Below, piece after piece: positions 15,067 through 23,265 of a stretch of DNA of 37,866 nt; position 1 is the first letter of the stretch; each line of letters starts with the position of its first letter. The DNA is from Actinomycetes bacterium (GTDB lineage Bacteria; Actinomycetota; Actinomycetes; Propionibacteriales; Nocardioidaceae): assembly GCA_023417775.1 (NCBI GenBank), contig JAEZEJ010000059.1, positions 1-37,866 on the forward strand, written 5' to 3'. Under the pieces are notes generated by a model, which saw only the letters and a list, made by a program, of their open reading frames with translations, did not search any database and was not told the DNA's origin. The position numbers were made by a program, and so were the translations under genes.

Positions 15067-17963
15067 TCCCAGAACACCCTCTCCACGATCTTGCGGGCCT
15101 GCCGGGTGATCTTGCGGTACTGGTCGACCAGCTCCTCCGAGCGGTCGGCGCCGTCGCCGATGAGGTGAGCGAGCCGGGCGCGGTCGTCATTGGCCTCGAC
15201 CATCGACTCGGCCGCCTTGGCCCGCATCAGCACCACGCCGTTGCGGATCCGGCTCACCATCGTCCACGCCTCGATGAGCGTGTCGGCGTCCTCGCGTTCG
15301 AGCAGGCCCTCCTCGGCCGCCGCGTCGATCGCCGCGATCGTCCGCGTGGTCCGCAGCGAGGGCAGCCGCCCCGCGTGCTCCAGCTGCAGCAGCTGAGCCG
15401 TCCACTCGATATCGGCGAGGCCGCCGCGACCGAGCTTGAGGTGCGTATTCGGATTGGCCCCCCGCGGGAGCCGCTCGGCATCCACGCGCGCCTTGATCCG
15501 GCGGATCTCGCGTACCTCCCGGTCGCTGAGGCCCTCCTCGGGGTAGCGCAGCGGATCGATCAGCTCGGTGAAACGCCGGCACAGATCGGCATCGCCGACC
15601 GCCGCGGTGGCGCGCAACAGCGCCTGCGCCTCCCAGGTGTCCGACCACTTGGCGTAGTACGCGCCATAGGAGGTGAGCGAGCGGACGAGCGGACCGTTCT
15701 TGCCCTCGGGCCGCAGGTCCGCGTCGACCTGCAACGGCGGCTCGGCACCGGCCACCGCCAGCTGCTGGCGCAAGGTCTGGGCGATCCAGGTGGCGCAGGA
15801 GGTCGCATCGGAGTCGGCGGCACCCTCCAGCGGCTCGTGCACGAACATGACATCGGCATCGGACCCGTAACCGGCCTCGAAGCCGCCGAGCCGGCCCATC
15901 AGCACGATCGCCATCCGCGCCGTCAGCGGGCCCTTCTGCTGCTCATAGGCCGACCGCGCGACATCCAGGGCCGCCTGCAGGGTCGCGGTGTTGATGGCGG
16001 TGAGCGCCTCCCCCACCGCGACGACATCGAGCAGACCGAGGACATCGGCCATCGACACACGCGCCAGCTCGCGCCGGCGCACCCGGCGGATCGCCTTGAT
16101 CGCGTCATCGGGCACGTCGTGACGTCTGCCCGCCAGCGCCATCTCGGTCGACAAGCGGTCCAGATCGTGCGGGACCAGCTCGCTGTCGTCTCCGAGCAGC
16201 GCGACCACATCGGGGGCCCGGGTGATGAGCTGGGTGACATAGGTGCTCGACGAGAGCAGCGTCGCCAACTGCTCGGCTGCGACCCCCTCGTCGCGGAGCT
16301 TGCGCAGATACCAGTGCGACTCGCCGAGCTCCTCCGAGATCGTCCGGAAGGCCAGCAGACCGGAATCCGGGTCCGGGGACTCCGCGAACCACGAGAGCAT
16401 CGCCGGCAGCAGCGACTGCTGGATCGCCGCGCGACGCGAGACCCCGGAGGTCAACGCCTCGATGTGCTTCATCGCGCCCGCCGGATCGACGAAGCCGAGC
16501 GCCGCGAGACGCTGTTCGGCGGCGAGCGGAGTGAGGCGCAGCCCCTCGATGGGCAGGCTCGCGACGGCATCGAGCAGCGGGCGGTAGAAGAGCTTCTCGT
16601 GCAGCCGGCTGACGACCCGGCGGTGCGCCTGCCACTCCTTCGTCAGATGGTCGACGGGGTTCTGGCGATAACCCATGCTGCGCCCGATCCGGCGCAGGTC
16701 CTCGGCGTCATCGGGCACGATGTGGGTGCGTCGCAGACGGAACAGCTGGATGCGATGCTCCAGCGTGCGCAGGAACTCGTAGGCCTCCTCCAGGGCCGCA
16801 CCGTCGCGCCGCCCGACATACCCGCCCTCGGTGAGCGCGTGCAGGGCGACGACGGTCGTCCGGTCGCGGACCGTCGGATCGGCGCGCCCGTGCACCAGCT
16901 GCAGCATCTGCACCGCGAACTCGACATCGCGCAGTCCCCCGCGCCCGAGCTTCAGCTGCCGCTCGCGCTCATTGTGCGGGATGTTGTCGACCACGCGCTT
17001 GCGCATCGAGCGGACATCGGAGACGAAATTGGGCCGGGTGCTGGCGAACCACACCATCGGCTCCAGCTCGTCGAGATAGCGCTGGGCCAGCTCCGTATCG
17101 CCGGCGGCGTAGCGGGCCTTGAGCAGCGCCTGGAACTCCCAGGTGCTGGCCCACTTCTCGTAGTAGGCGACGTGGCTGCCGAGCGAACGCACCAGCGGGC
17201 CGTTCTTGCCCTCGGGGCGCAGGTTCGCGTCGACCTCCCAGATGGTGCCCTCCCGGGTGTGCTCCCGGCACATCCGCATGACGGCCGAGGCCATCCGGGT
17301 GGCGACCACGAGGGCGTCGTTGTCGTCGGCCTCCTCGGCCGCCTCGTAGACGAAGATGACGTCCACATCGCTGACGTAGTTGAGCTCGTGCCCGCCGGTC
17401 TTGCCCATCGCCATGATCGACAGCCGGGTCAGCTCGGACTTCTCCTCCTCGGCCTGGACGATCGACAGCGCCCCGTCCAGGGTCGCGATCGCGAGATCGG
17501 CCAGCTCCCCGGAGGACTCCAGGAAGCTGGTCAGGGCCGTCAGATCGCGGGCCGCGATCCGCAGCAGCGCCCGGTGGTACTGGACGCGCAGCTCATCGGC
17601 ATCGCCCGCCCGGCGCATCCAGTCGCGGTACTCCTCGATGGTGGCCGGTCGCGGCAGCAGCTCGCCGTCGGCCAAGTCGGCGACGTACTCGGGGTGCCGC
17701 GCCAGGAAGTCGCCGAGGGCCTCGCTCGTGCCCAGGACCACGAGCAGACGCTGCCGCAGCTCCTCGTCGCCCTCTACCAGGCTCAACAGGGCCGGCGCCC
17801 CGCCCTCCATATGCTCCGCGATGCGGGCGAGGGAGGCCAGGCAGGTGTCGGGATCGGCGACCTGGGCCACCTGCTCGATCAGCGCATCGGGGCAGCCGTC
17901 GATCTCCGCGAGCCGTGCGGCGGCCGCCTCCGGGGAGCGGAATCCGAGACGAGACAGTTCCAC
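15063..17963 (-). CDS. glnE: Glutamine synthetase adenylyltransferase/adenylyl-removing enzyme
   Basis: A 966-residue bifunctional enzyme that adds AMP to, and removes it from, a tyrosine of glutamine synthetase according to nitrogen status. It has two nucleotidyltransferase domains: the N-terminal one with NYVSDVDVIFVYE at ~200 (adenylyl-removing) and the C-terminal one with GYGSDADVMFVHEP at ~700 (adenylylating). Each is followed by the LRPEGKNGPLVRSL motif and a helical GLADIEW or GLRDVEF segment. The length matches actinobacterial GlnE. Start GTG at 17963, four bases after the stop of the glutamine synthetase gene, forming an operon. The partner is not necessarily the adjacent GlnA2, since in mycobacteria GlnE acts on GlnA1. 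Confidence 0.97.
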   Translation of the reverse strand: MELSRLGFRSPEAAAARLAEIDGCPDALIEQVAQVADPDTCLASLARIAEHMEGGAPALLSLVEGDEELRQRLLVVLGTSEALGDFLARHPEYVADLADGELLPRPATIEEYRDWMRRAGDADELRVQYHRALLRIAARDLTALTSFLESSGELADLAIATLDGALSIVQAEEEKSELTRLSIMAMGKTGGHELNYVSDVDVIFVYEAAEEADDNDALVVATRMASAVMRMCREHTREGTIWEVDANLRPEGKNGPLVRSLGSHVAYYEKWASTWEFQALLKARYAAGDTELAQRYLDELEPMVWFASTRPNFVSDVRSMRKRVVDNIPHNERERQLKLGRGGLRDVEFAVQMLQLVHGRADPTVRDRTTVVALHALTEGGYVGRRDGAALEEAYEFLRTLEHRIQLFRLRRTHIVPDDAEDLRRIGRSMGYRQNPVDHLTKEWQAHRRVVSRLHEKLFYRPLLDAVASLPIEGLRLTPLAAEQRLAALGFVDPAGAMKHIEALTSGVSRRAAIQQSLLPAMLSWFAESPDPDSGLLAFRTISEELGESHWYLRKLRDEGVAAEQLATLLSSSTYVTQLITRAPDVVALLGDDSELVPHDLDRLSTEMALAGRRHDVPDDAIKAIRRVRRRELARVSMADVLGLLDVVAVGEALTAINTATLQAALDVARSAYEQQKGPLTARMAIVLMGRLGGFEAGYGSDADVMFVHEPLEGAADSDATSCATWIAQTLRQQLAVAGAEPPLQVDADLRPEGKNGPLVRSLTSYGAYYAKWSDTWEAQALLRATAAVGDADLCRRFTELIDPLRYPEEGLSDREVREIRRIKARVDAERLPRGANPNTHLKLGRGGLADIEWTAQLLQLEHAGRLPSLRTTRTIAAIDAAAEEGLLEREDADTLIEAWTMVSRIRNGVVLMRAKAAESMVEANDDRARLAHLIGDGADRSEELVDQYRKITRQARKIVERVFWE

Positions 17964-17967
17964 GGCG

Positions 17968-19305
17968 TCAGACGATCGGCATGAGACGGTCGATCTCGAA
18001 CTGCGTCACCTGCGAGCGGTAGTCCTGCCATTCGGCTCGCTTGTTGCGCAGGAAGAAGTCGAAGACGTGCTCGCCGAGGGTCTCGGCCACCAGCTCGCTG
18101 GTCTCCATCACCCGGATCGCCTCGTCGAGATTGCGCGGCAGCGGCGAGATGCCGAGGGCCTTGCGCTCGTTCTCGCTGAGCGACCAGACATTGTCCTCGG
18201 CCTCGGGGGGCAGCTCATAGCCCTCCTCGATGCCCTTGAGACCGGCGCCCAGGATGAGCGCGAAGGCCAGATAGGGATTGCAGGCCGAGTCGAGGGCCCG
18301 GTGCTCGATGCGGGCCGAGCCGCTCTTGTGCGGCTTGTACATCGGCACGCGCACGAGCGCCGAGCGATTGTTGTGCCCCCAGCACACATAGCTCGGCGCC
18401 TCGCCGCCCCATGCGAGCCGCTTATAGGAGTTGACCCACTGATTGGTGACCGCCGTGATCTCCGGCGTGTGCTCGAGCACACCCGCGATGAACTGGCGGC
18501 CGGTCTTGCTGAGCTGATACTCCGCGCCCGCCTCGTAGAAGGCGTTCTCATCGCCCTCGAAGAGCGAGACGTGGGTGTGCATGCCCGAGCCGGGATGCTC
18601 GGAGAAGGGCTTGGGCATGAAGGAGGCCCACTTGCCCTGGCTCAGCGCGACCTCGCGCACCACGGTGCGGAAGGTCATGATGTTGTCGGCCGTCGACAGC
18701 GCATCGGCATAGCGCAGGTCGATCTCCTGCTGGCCAGGACCGCCCTCGTGGTGGCTGAACTCCACCGAGATGCCCATCGACTCGAGCATCGTGATGACCT
18801 CGCGGCGGAAGTCCTGGCCGCCGCCCTGGGCGGTGTGATCGAAATAGCCGCTGTCGTCGACGGGGACCGGCTGCTCGCCGCGCCCGGGCTTGCCCTTGAG
18901 CAGGAAGAACTCGATCTCGGGGTGCGTGTAGAAGGTGAAGCCGGCATCGGCCGCCTTGCCGAGGGCGCGCTTCAACACGTGCCGCGGATCGGCATAGGAG
19001 GGGCTCCCGTCGGGCATCAGGATGTCGCAGAACATGCGCGCGGTGGCCGGGGTCTCACCCCGCCACGGCAGGATCTGGAAGGTCGACGGATCCGGCTTGG
19101 CGAGCATGTCGGCCTCGTGCACGCGGGCGAAGCCCTCGATGGCCGAGCCGTCGAAGCCGATCCCCTCCCCGAAGGCGCCCTCCAGCTCGGCCGGGGCGAT
19201 CGCCACCGACTTGAGCGAGCCGAGAACATCGGTGAACCACAAGCGCACGAATCGCACATCGCGCTCTTCGAGCGCCCGCAGTACGAACTCCTCCTGCTTA
19301 CCCAT
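17968..19305 (-). CDS. glnA2: Type I glutamine synthetase, GlnA2 subgroup
   Basis: A 445-residue glutamine synthetase making glutamine from glutamate, ammonia and ATP. The N-terminal beta-grasp ends with FDGSAIEGFARVHEADM. The catalytic Gln-synt_C domain shows EIEFFLL, the KPFSEHPGSGMHTHVSLF glutamate-binding segment and NKRLAWGGEAPSYVCWG-like substrate residues. It is shorter than the ~475 residues of GlnA1, and the region corresponding to the GlnA1 adenylylation loop reads YELPPEAEDNVWSL without the NLYDLPP tyrosine, matching the GlnA2 subgroup adjacent to glnE in mycobacteria. Start ATG at 19305 with no ribosome-binding site but a leaderless -10 exactly 6 bases upstream. It diverges from nadE, whose product consumes glutamine. 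Confidence 0.95.
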   Translation of the reverse strand: MGKQEEFVLRALEERDVRFVRLWFTDVLGSLKSVAIAPAELEGAFGEGIGFDGSAIEGFARVHEADMLAKPDPSTFQILPWRGETPATARMFCDILMPDGSPSYADPRHVLKRALGKAADAGFTFYTHPEIEFFLLKGKPGRGEQPVPVDDSGYFDHTAQGGGQDFRREVITMLESMGISVEFSHHEGGPGQQEIDLRYADALSTADNIMTFRTVVREVALSQGKWASFMPKPFSEHPGSGMHTHVSLFEGDENAFYEAGAEYQLSKTGRQFIAGVLEHTPEITAVTNQWVNSYKRLAWGGEAPSYVCWGHNNRSALVRVPMYKPHKSGSARIEHRALDSACNPYLAFALILGAGLKGIEEGYELPPEAEDNVWSLSENERKALGISPLPRNLDEAIRVMETSELVAETLGEHVFDFFLRNKRAEWQDYRSQVTQFEIDRLMPIV

Positions 19306-19311
19306 GCGGCC

Positions 19312-19317
19312 AGTCTA
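19312..19317 (-). promoter_or_regulatory. Leaderless -10 element of glnA2
   Basis: Minus-strand TAGACT is followed by 6 bases and then the ATG at 19305. The -10 of the divergent nadE promoter is only 15 bp away, so each promoter's -35 region lies on the other's -10. Confidence 0.65.
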
Positions 19318-19332
19318 GGGGTGCTGACGCCC

Positions 19333-19338
19333 TACGCT
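19333..19338 (+). promoter_or_regulatory. Leaderless -10 element of nadE
   Basis: TACGCT is followed by 6 bases and then the GTG at 19345. No Shine-Dalgarno sequence is present. It overlaps the expected -35 position of the glnA2 promoter. Confidence 0.65.
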
Positions 19339-19344
19339 GGTGGC

Positions 19345-21111
19345 GTGCCCCAGCTGCGTCTCGCCCTCGCCCAGGTCAATCCCGTCGTCGGGGATGTCGA
19401 CGGCAACACCGAGCTCATCGTGAACGCCGCACGGGAGGCCGCGGACCGCGGTGTCCACGTCGTGGTACTGCCTGAGATGGCGCTCACCGGCTATCCGGTG
19501 GAGGACCTCGCCGGCCGGCTCTCCTTCATCCACCGTTCGCAGGCGGCGATGGCCGCTCTGCCCGGTCGGCTCGCCGACGAGGGTCTGGGCAGGCTCGTCG
19601 TCATCGTGGGCCATCTGGACAGCGCGAAGCCCCGCGAGCTGGAGGCCATGCCCGACCGCCTCGGCATCCCCAAGAACGCCCCCACCAATTCCGCCTCGGT
19701 CATCACCGGGGGCCGCCTGGTGACCCGCTATGACAAGCACCACCTGCCGAACTACGGGGTCTTCGACGAGTTCCGCAATTTCGTGCCCGGGGATGAGACG
19801 CAGATCGTGCAGGTGCACGGTGTCGACATCGCGATCGCCATCTGCGAGGACATCTGGCAGGACGGCCCCTCCGCCGCGGCCAAAGCGGCCGAGGCGGGAC
19901 TGCTCGTCGTGCTCAACGGCTCACCCTATGAGGCGGCCAAGGACGACGCCCGGCTGGACCTGTGCGCACGCCGAGCCCGCGAGGGCGACTGCGCGCTCGC
20001 CTATGTCAACCTCGTCGGCGGCCAGGACGAGCTGGTCTTCGACGGCGACTCGCTCGTCGTCGACGCGCGCGGAGAGCTGGTGGCCCGGGCGGCGCAGTTC
20101 GAGACCGAGCTGCTGGTCGTCGACCTGGAGCTGCCGGCCGCCACCGCCCCCATGCCCGAGCCGGGCACCCGCTTCCATGGGCTGCTCGTCGAGCGGTCCA
20201 TCGTCAGCAGCGCGCCGGTGCCCGCCTACGATCCGCGGCCCTCGACCCTCGCCGATCGCTGGGATGACCTCGGCGAGCGCTACTGGGCGATCGTCCTCGG
20301 GTTGCGCGACTATGTCGAGAAGAACGGCTTCCGGTCGGTGCTGATGGGGCTGTCCGGGGGCATCGACTCGACCCTCGTGGGCGCGATCGCCGTCGACGCG
20401 CTCGGGGCCGAGCGGGTCTTCGGCGTCTCCAATCCGAGCCAGTGGTCCACCGACCACTCGCGCTCCGATGCCGCCGAGCTCGCGCATCGCACCGGCCTGT
20501 CCCTCGACACCGTCGCCATCGCCCCGATCGTCGACGCCTATCAGGACGCACTGCACCTGGACGGACTGGCCGAGGAGAACCTTCAGGCCCGCATCCGCGC
20601 CGTCATCTGGATGGGCCTGTCCAATCAGCACGGGCACCTGGTCCTCGCCTGCGGCAACAAGTCCGAGCTGGCCACCGGCTACTCGACCATCTACGGCGAC
20701 GCGGTCGGCGGCTACGCCCCCATCAAAGACCTCCCCAAGACGCTGGTGTGGGCGGTCTCGCGGTGGCGCAATGCCTGGGCCGAGTCGCGCGGCGAGACGC
20801 CTCCGATCCCCGAGAACGCCATCAGCAAGCCCCCCTCGGCCGAGCTCCGTCCCGGCCAGCTCGATACCGACTCGCTGCCCGAGTACGACGTCCTGGACGC
20901 GGTGCTCGATGCCTACGTCGAACGCGATCTCGGAGCGGACGCGGTGGTGGCCGAGGGCTTCGACCCCGACCTCGTGCAGCGGGTCGTGACCCTCGTCGAC
21001 CGGGCCGAGTACAAGCGCCGCCAGTACCCGCCGGGACCGAAGATCAGCCGGCGCAACTTCGGCCGCGACCGTCGCGTCCCCATCACCAATCGGTGGCGCG
21101 AGGACTTGTAG
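19345..21111 (+). CDS. nadE: Glutamine-dependent NAD+ synthetase
   Basis: A 588-residue two-domain enzyme. The N-terminal nitrilase-type glutaminase (residues 1-~270) carries the triad E44, K131 and C167 (in AICEDIW) and releases ammonia from glutamine. The C-terminal synthetase (~300-588) has the ATP pyrophosphatase P-loop SGGIDST at 337-343 and makes NAD+ from deamido-NAD+. Start GTG at 19345, because it begins the conserved PQLRLALAQVNPVVGD sequence and lies 6 bases after a TACGCT element; the GTG at 19321 would add eight unconserved residues. The long open frame upstream of it is the antisense of glnA2 and glnE. It is probably expressed from its own leaderless promoter, divergent from glnA2. 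Confidence 0.96.
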   Translation: MPQLRLALAQVNPVVGDVDGNTELIVNAAREAADRGVHVVVLPEMALTGYPVEDLAGRLSFIHRSQAAMAALPGRLADEGLGRLVVIVGHLDSAKPRELEAMPDRLGIPKNAPTNSASVITGGRLVTRYDKHHLPNYGVFDEFRNFVPGDETQIVQVHGVDIAIAICEDIWQDGPSAAAKAAEAGLLVVLNGSPYEAAKDDARLDLCARRAREGDCALAYVNLVGGQDELVFDGDSLVVDARGELVARAAQFETELLVVDLELPAATAPMPEPGTRFHGLLVERSIVSSAPVPAYDPRPSTLADRWDDLGERYWAIVLGLRDYVEKNGFRSVLMGLSGGIDSTLVGAIAVDALGAERVFGVSNPSQWSTDHSRSDAAELAHRTGLSLDTVAIAPIVDAYQDALHLDGLAEENLQARIRAVIWMGLSNQHGHLVLACGNKSELATGYSTIYGDAVGGYAPIKDLPKTLVWAVSRWRNAWAESRGETPPIPENAISKPPSAELRPGQLDTDSLPEYDVLDAVLDAYVERDLGADAVVAEGFDPDLVQRVVTLVDRAEYKRRQYPPGPKISRRNFGRDRRVPITNRWREDL

Positions 21112-21114
21112 TCT
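21109..21114 (+). promoter_or_regulatory. Possible panB promoter -10
   Basis: TAGTCT overlaps the nadE stop codon and would start a leader of ~40 nt carrying the panB ribosome-binding site AAGGAG. panB could equally be read through from nadE. Confidence 0.4.
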
Positions 21115-21163
21115 GAGTCTCGTCCGTGGACCCCGCCTGGGGCCGCGAGAAGGAGATAGTCAC

Positions 21164-22033
21164 ATGAACGACGTACAGACCCCTGCCGAGGAGCCGTCCC
21201 CCTACGGAGGCGGCCCGACCACCGATGCATCGGTGAAGAAGGTGCGAACGCATCATCTGCAGAAGTGGAAGGACGAAGGGCATCGCTGGGCGATGCTCAC
21301 GGCCTACGACCAGGGCGCCGCGGGCGTCTTCGACGAGGCCGGCATCCCGGTGCTCCTCGTCGGCGACTCGGCGTCCAATAATGTCTTCGCCAATCCGACC
21401 TCACTGCCGGTGACGGTCGACGAGCTGATCCCGCTGGCGCGGGCGGTCGCCCGGTCCGCCCGCCGGGCCCTCGTCGTCGGCGACCTGCCCTTCGGGTCCT
21501 TCCAGGGCTCACCGGAGCAGGCCTACGACACGGCCGTGCGCTTCCTGAAGGAGGCCGGCGTCCAGGCCGTCAAGCTCGAGGGCGGAGCGGAGATGGCTCC
21601 GCAGATCACCAAGCTGGCCCAGGGCGGCATCCCGGTCATGGCGCACATCGGGTTCACCCCGCAGTCCGAGCACGCCCTCGGCGGCTACCGGGTCCAGGGG
21701 CGAGGGGAGGCCGCCGAGCGGCTGCTCGCCGACGCGCGAGCGGTGCAGGAGGCCGGGGCCTTCTCCGTCGTGATGGAGATGGTCCCCGCACCAATCGCCG
21801 AGCAGGTCACCGCCGAGCTCACCATCCCGACGATCGGCATCGGCGCCGGTGCGGGCTGCGACGCCCAGGTGCTGGTGTGGCAGGACGCGATGGGACTCAA
21901 CTCGGGCCGTCTGCCGCGCTTCGTGAAGAAGTACGCCGATCTGCGCGGCGTGATGCTCGACGCGGCACGCGAGTACGCCGCCGATGTCGCGAACGGCAGC
22001 TTCCCCGCCGCCGAGCACAGCTTCGACAGCTGA
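21164..22033 (+). CDS. panB: 3-Methyl-2-oxobutanoate hydroxymethyltransferase
   Basis: A 289-residue enzyme of pantothenate (coenzyme A) synthesis that transfers a hydroxymethyl group from 5,10-methylene-tetrahydrofolate to 2-oxoisovalerate. The Mg2+ and substrate motifs are visible: LLVGDSASNNVF, DLPFGSFQ, VKLEGG with the substrate lysine region, and MVPAPIAE with the catalytic glutamate; GIGAGAGCDAQVLVWQD closes the barrel. The 'VGDSxxNxVFANPTS' loop differs from the usual VVYGYDTT of actinobacterial PanB but keeps the metal-binding aspartate. Start ATG at 21164 with AAGGAG at an ideal distance. It has a ~25-residue polar N-terminal extension. A strong terminator follows. Confidence 0.96.
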   Translation: MNDVQTPAEEPSPYGGGPTTDASVKKVRTHHLQKWKDEGHRWAMLTAYDQGAAGVFDEAGIPVLLVGDSASNNVFANPTSLPVTVDELIPLARAVARSARRALVVGDLPFGSFQGSPEQAYDTAVRFLKEAGVQAVKLEGGAEMAPQITKLAQGGIPVMAHIGFTPQSEHALGGYRVQGRGEAAERLLADARAVQEAGAFSVVMEMVPAPIAEQVTAELTIPTIGIGAGAGCDAQVLVWQDAMGLNSGRLPRFVKKYADLRGVMLDAAREYAADVANGSFPAAEHSFDS

Positions 22034-22043
22034 GCTGACTCAT

Positions 22044-22081
22044 CGCTCACCGCCCTCGGCGCCCGTCGAGGGCGGTGAGCG
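22044..22081. terminator. Strong hairpin after panB
   Basis: Perfect 14-bp arms, CGCTCACCGCCCTC and GAGGGCGGTGAGCG, with a 10-base loop, 10 bp after the panB stop. There is no U-tract, as is common in high-GC actinobacteria. It could terminate panB and also transcription arriving on the other strand. Confidence 0.75.
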
Positions 22082-22114
22082 GTCAACCACTCTCACGTGA
22101 CTCGGTGGTTGACC
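22081..22114. repeat. Second palindrome with GTCAACC/GGTTGAC core
   Basis: Perfect 10-bp arms, GGTCAACCAC and GTGGTTGACC, with a 14-base loop, sharing one base with the preceding hairpin. Its core matches the inner arms of the palindrome at 24143-24174, so the two may be members of one extragenic repeat family. No gene is seen between here and 22189. Confidence 0.7.
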
Positions 22115-22189
22115 ACTCACCGACATCCAGCAGGGACCGAAGCCGGTGAACTACCAACCACGATCAGCCGACAGCGGAATCCTGCGCGG

Positions 22190-22384
22190 TCAGTCGTCCT
22201 CGGGATCGTTCCAGACCGGATCGTTGTCCCAATCCTCGTTGCGGGCCTCGGCAGTCTCGAGGGCGCGCTCGGCCTCTTCACGCGTGTCGTAGGGGCCGAG
22301 CCGGTCGATGGCGCGGCAGCCGTCCTCGCCCTCGACCCGGTGATGCTTGACGCAGTAGTAGTACTGAGGCTTGACGTCGTTCAT
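22190..22384 (-). CDS. Small conserved actinobacterial hypothetical protein
   Basis: A 64-residue acidic protein. It has YYYCVKHHRVEGEDGCRAIDRLGPYDTREEAERALE followed by an acidic tail rich in WDNDP. A CxxHH...C pattern (C11, H14, H15, C23) could bind one metal ion, and the second half resembles a SPOR-like beta-alpha unit ('LGPYDTREEAERAL'). I recognise it as a common actinobacterial hypothetical but know no function. Start ATG at 22384 with GAGG just upstream, four bases after the stop of the ion-channel gene, so the two are probably co-translated. Confidence 0.8.
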   Translation of the reverse strand: MNDVKPQYYYCVKHHRVEGEDGCRAIDRLGPYDTREEAERALETAEARNEDWDNDPVWNDPEDD

Positions 22385-22388
22385 AGCC

Positions 22389-23201
22389 TCATCGTGCCCC
22401 ATCGCCGGCTCGGTCGCCGGGCGAGTCGTCGAGTCGTTCGCGCAGGCGCCGGACCTCGTCGCGCAGCTCCGCGAGCGCCACGACGGTCTCGTCCGGCTCA
22501 TCGCCGCGCTGATGCTCCAGAGCCTCCACCGCCACCGCGATGAAGAGGTTCAGGACGACATAGGCGGTGACCAGGAGGTAGCCGATGAAGAAGAGCCACG
22601 CCCACGGGTAGACGTCGGTGACGGGACCGATCACCACGGTCCAGTTGTCGACGGTCATGATCTGGAACATCGAGACGAGGGCCCGCGGCAGCGACCCGAA
22701 GGCCTCCGGAGCCACGCCGCCGAACATCTGCGTCGCCATCACCGCGGCGATGTAGATGATCATCACCAGCAGGGTGCCGACCGAGAGCATGCCCGGGATC
22801 GTAGCGATCAGAGCTCCCACGACCCTCCGCATCGAGCGCACCGTCGACAGCAGCCGGAGCACGCGCAGAACGCGCAGCACCCGCAGCACACCGAAGGCCC
22901 CCGAGTCCGGGATGAGGGCGATGGCCACGACGAAGAGATCGAACAGGCTCCACGGATCGCGGAAGAAGTCGCCGCGGTGGGCGAAGATCCGCAGCGCGAT
23001 CTCGACCACGAAGATCCCGACGGTGACCCAGGCGATGCCGTCGACCACGACACCCCAGCGGTCCATCACCTGCGGCGATGTCTCCAGTCCCAGGGCGGCC
23101 GCGTTGAGCACGATCAGTACGACGATGACGCGCTGGAAGGCCGACGAGTCGACGAGGCGGCGCACCCGCTCACGGGCGGTGAGAGCGTCGGCCTGCGGCA
23201 T
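22389..23201 (-). CDS. Voltage-gated ion channel, NaChBac-like single-domain
   Basis: A 270-residue six-helix channel subunit that should assemble as a homotetramer in the membrane. S1-S3 span ~25-100. The S4 voltage sensor carries R107, R110, R113 and R116 at three-residue spacing (VLRVLRVLRVLRLL). S5 is at ~138-158 and S6 at ~203-227. The selectivity filter is TVDNW at 183-187 (TLESW in NaChBac), so the glutamate ring is replaced by aspartate. A short cytoplasmic tail, VVALAELRDEVRRLRERL, has coiled-coil heptads like the C-terminal bundle of bacterial sodium channels. The ATG at 23201 follows GAAAGG; the frame is open further upstream but without support. It is coupled to a small protein gene downstream. 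Confidence 0.9.
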   Translation of the reverse strand: MPQADALTARERVRRLVDSSAFQRVIVVLIVLNAAALGLETSPQVMDRWGVVVDGIAWVTVGIFVVEIALRIFAHRGDFFRDPWSLFDLFVVAIALIPDSGAFGVLRVLRVLRVLRLLSTVRSMRRVVGALIATIPGMLSVGTLLVMIIYIAAVMATQMFGGVAPEAFGSLPRALVSMFQIMTVDNWTVVIGPVTDVYPWAWLFFIGYLLVTAYVVLNLFIAVAVEALEHQRGDEPDETVVALAELRDEVRRLRERLDDSPGDRAGDGAR

Positions 23202-23253
23202 ACGGGACCTTTCGTCGGCGATCGCGGACCATTCTCGCCGATGACCGGCCCGA

Positions 23254-23259
23254 TAGGAT
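23254..23259 (+). promoter_or_regulatory. Leaderless -10 element of map
   Basis: TAGGAT is followed by 6 bases and then the GTG at 23266. No Shine-Dalgarno sequence is present. Confidence 0.65.
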
Positions 23260-23265
23260 CGCCCG

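Noticed and set aside
15021..17984. Open frame of 987 codons antisense to glnE.
   Set aside because: It is the mirror of the GC-rich third-position pattern of glnE; its translation (rich in Arg, Gly, His, Gln) has no recognisable domain and no start or ribosome-binding site.
17380..19344. Long plus-strand extension upstream of nadE.
   Set aside because: It is antisense to glnE and glnA2 and has no homology; the nadE protein begins at the leaderless GTG at 19345.
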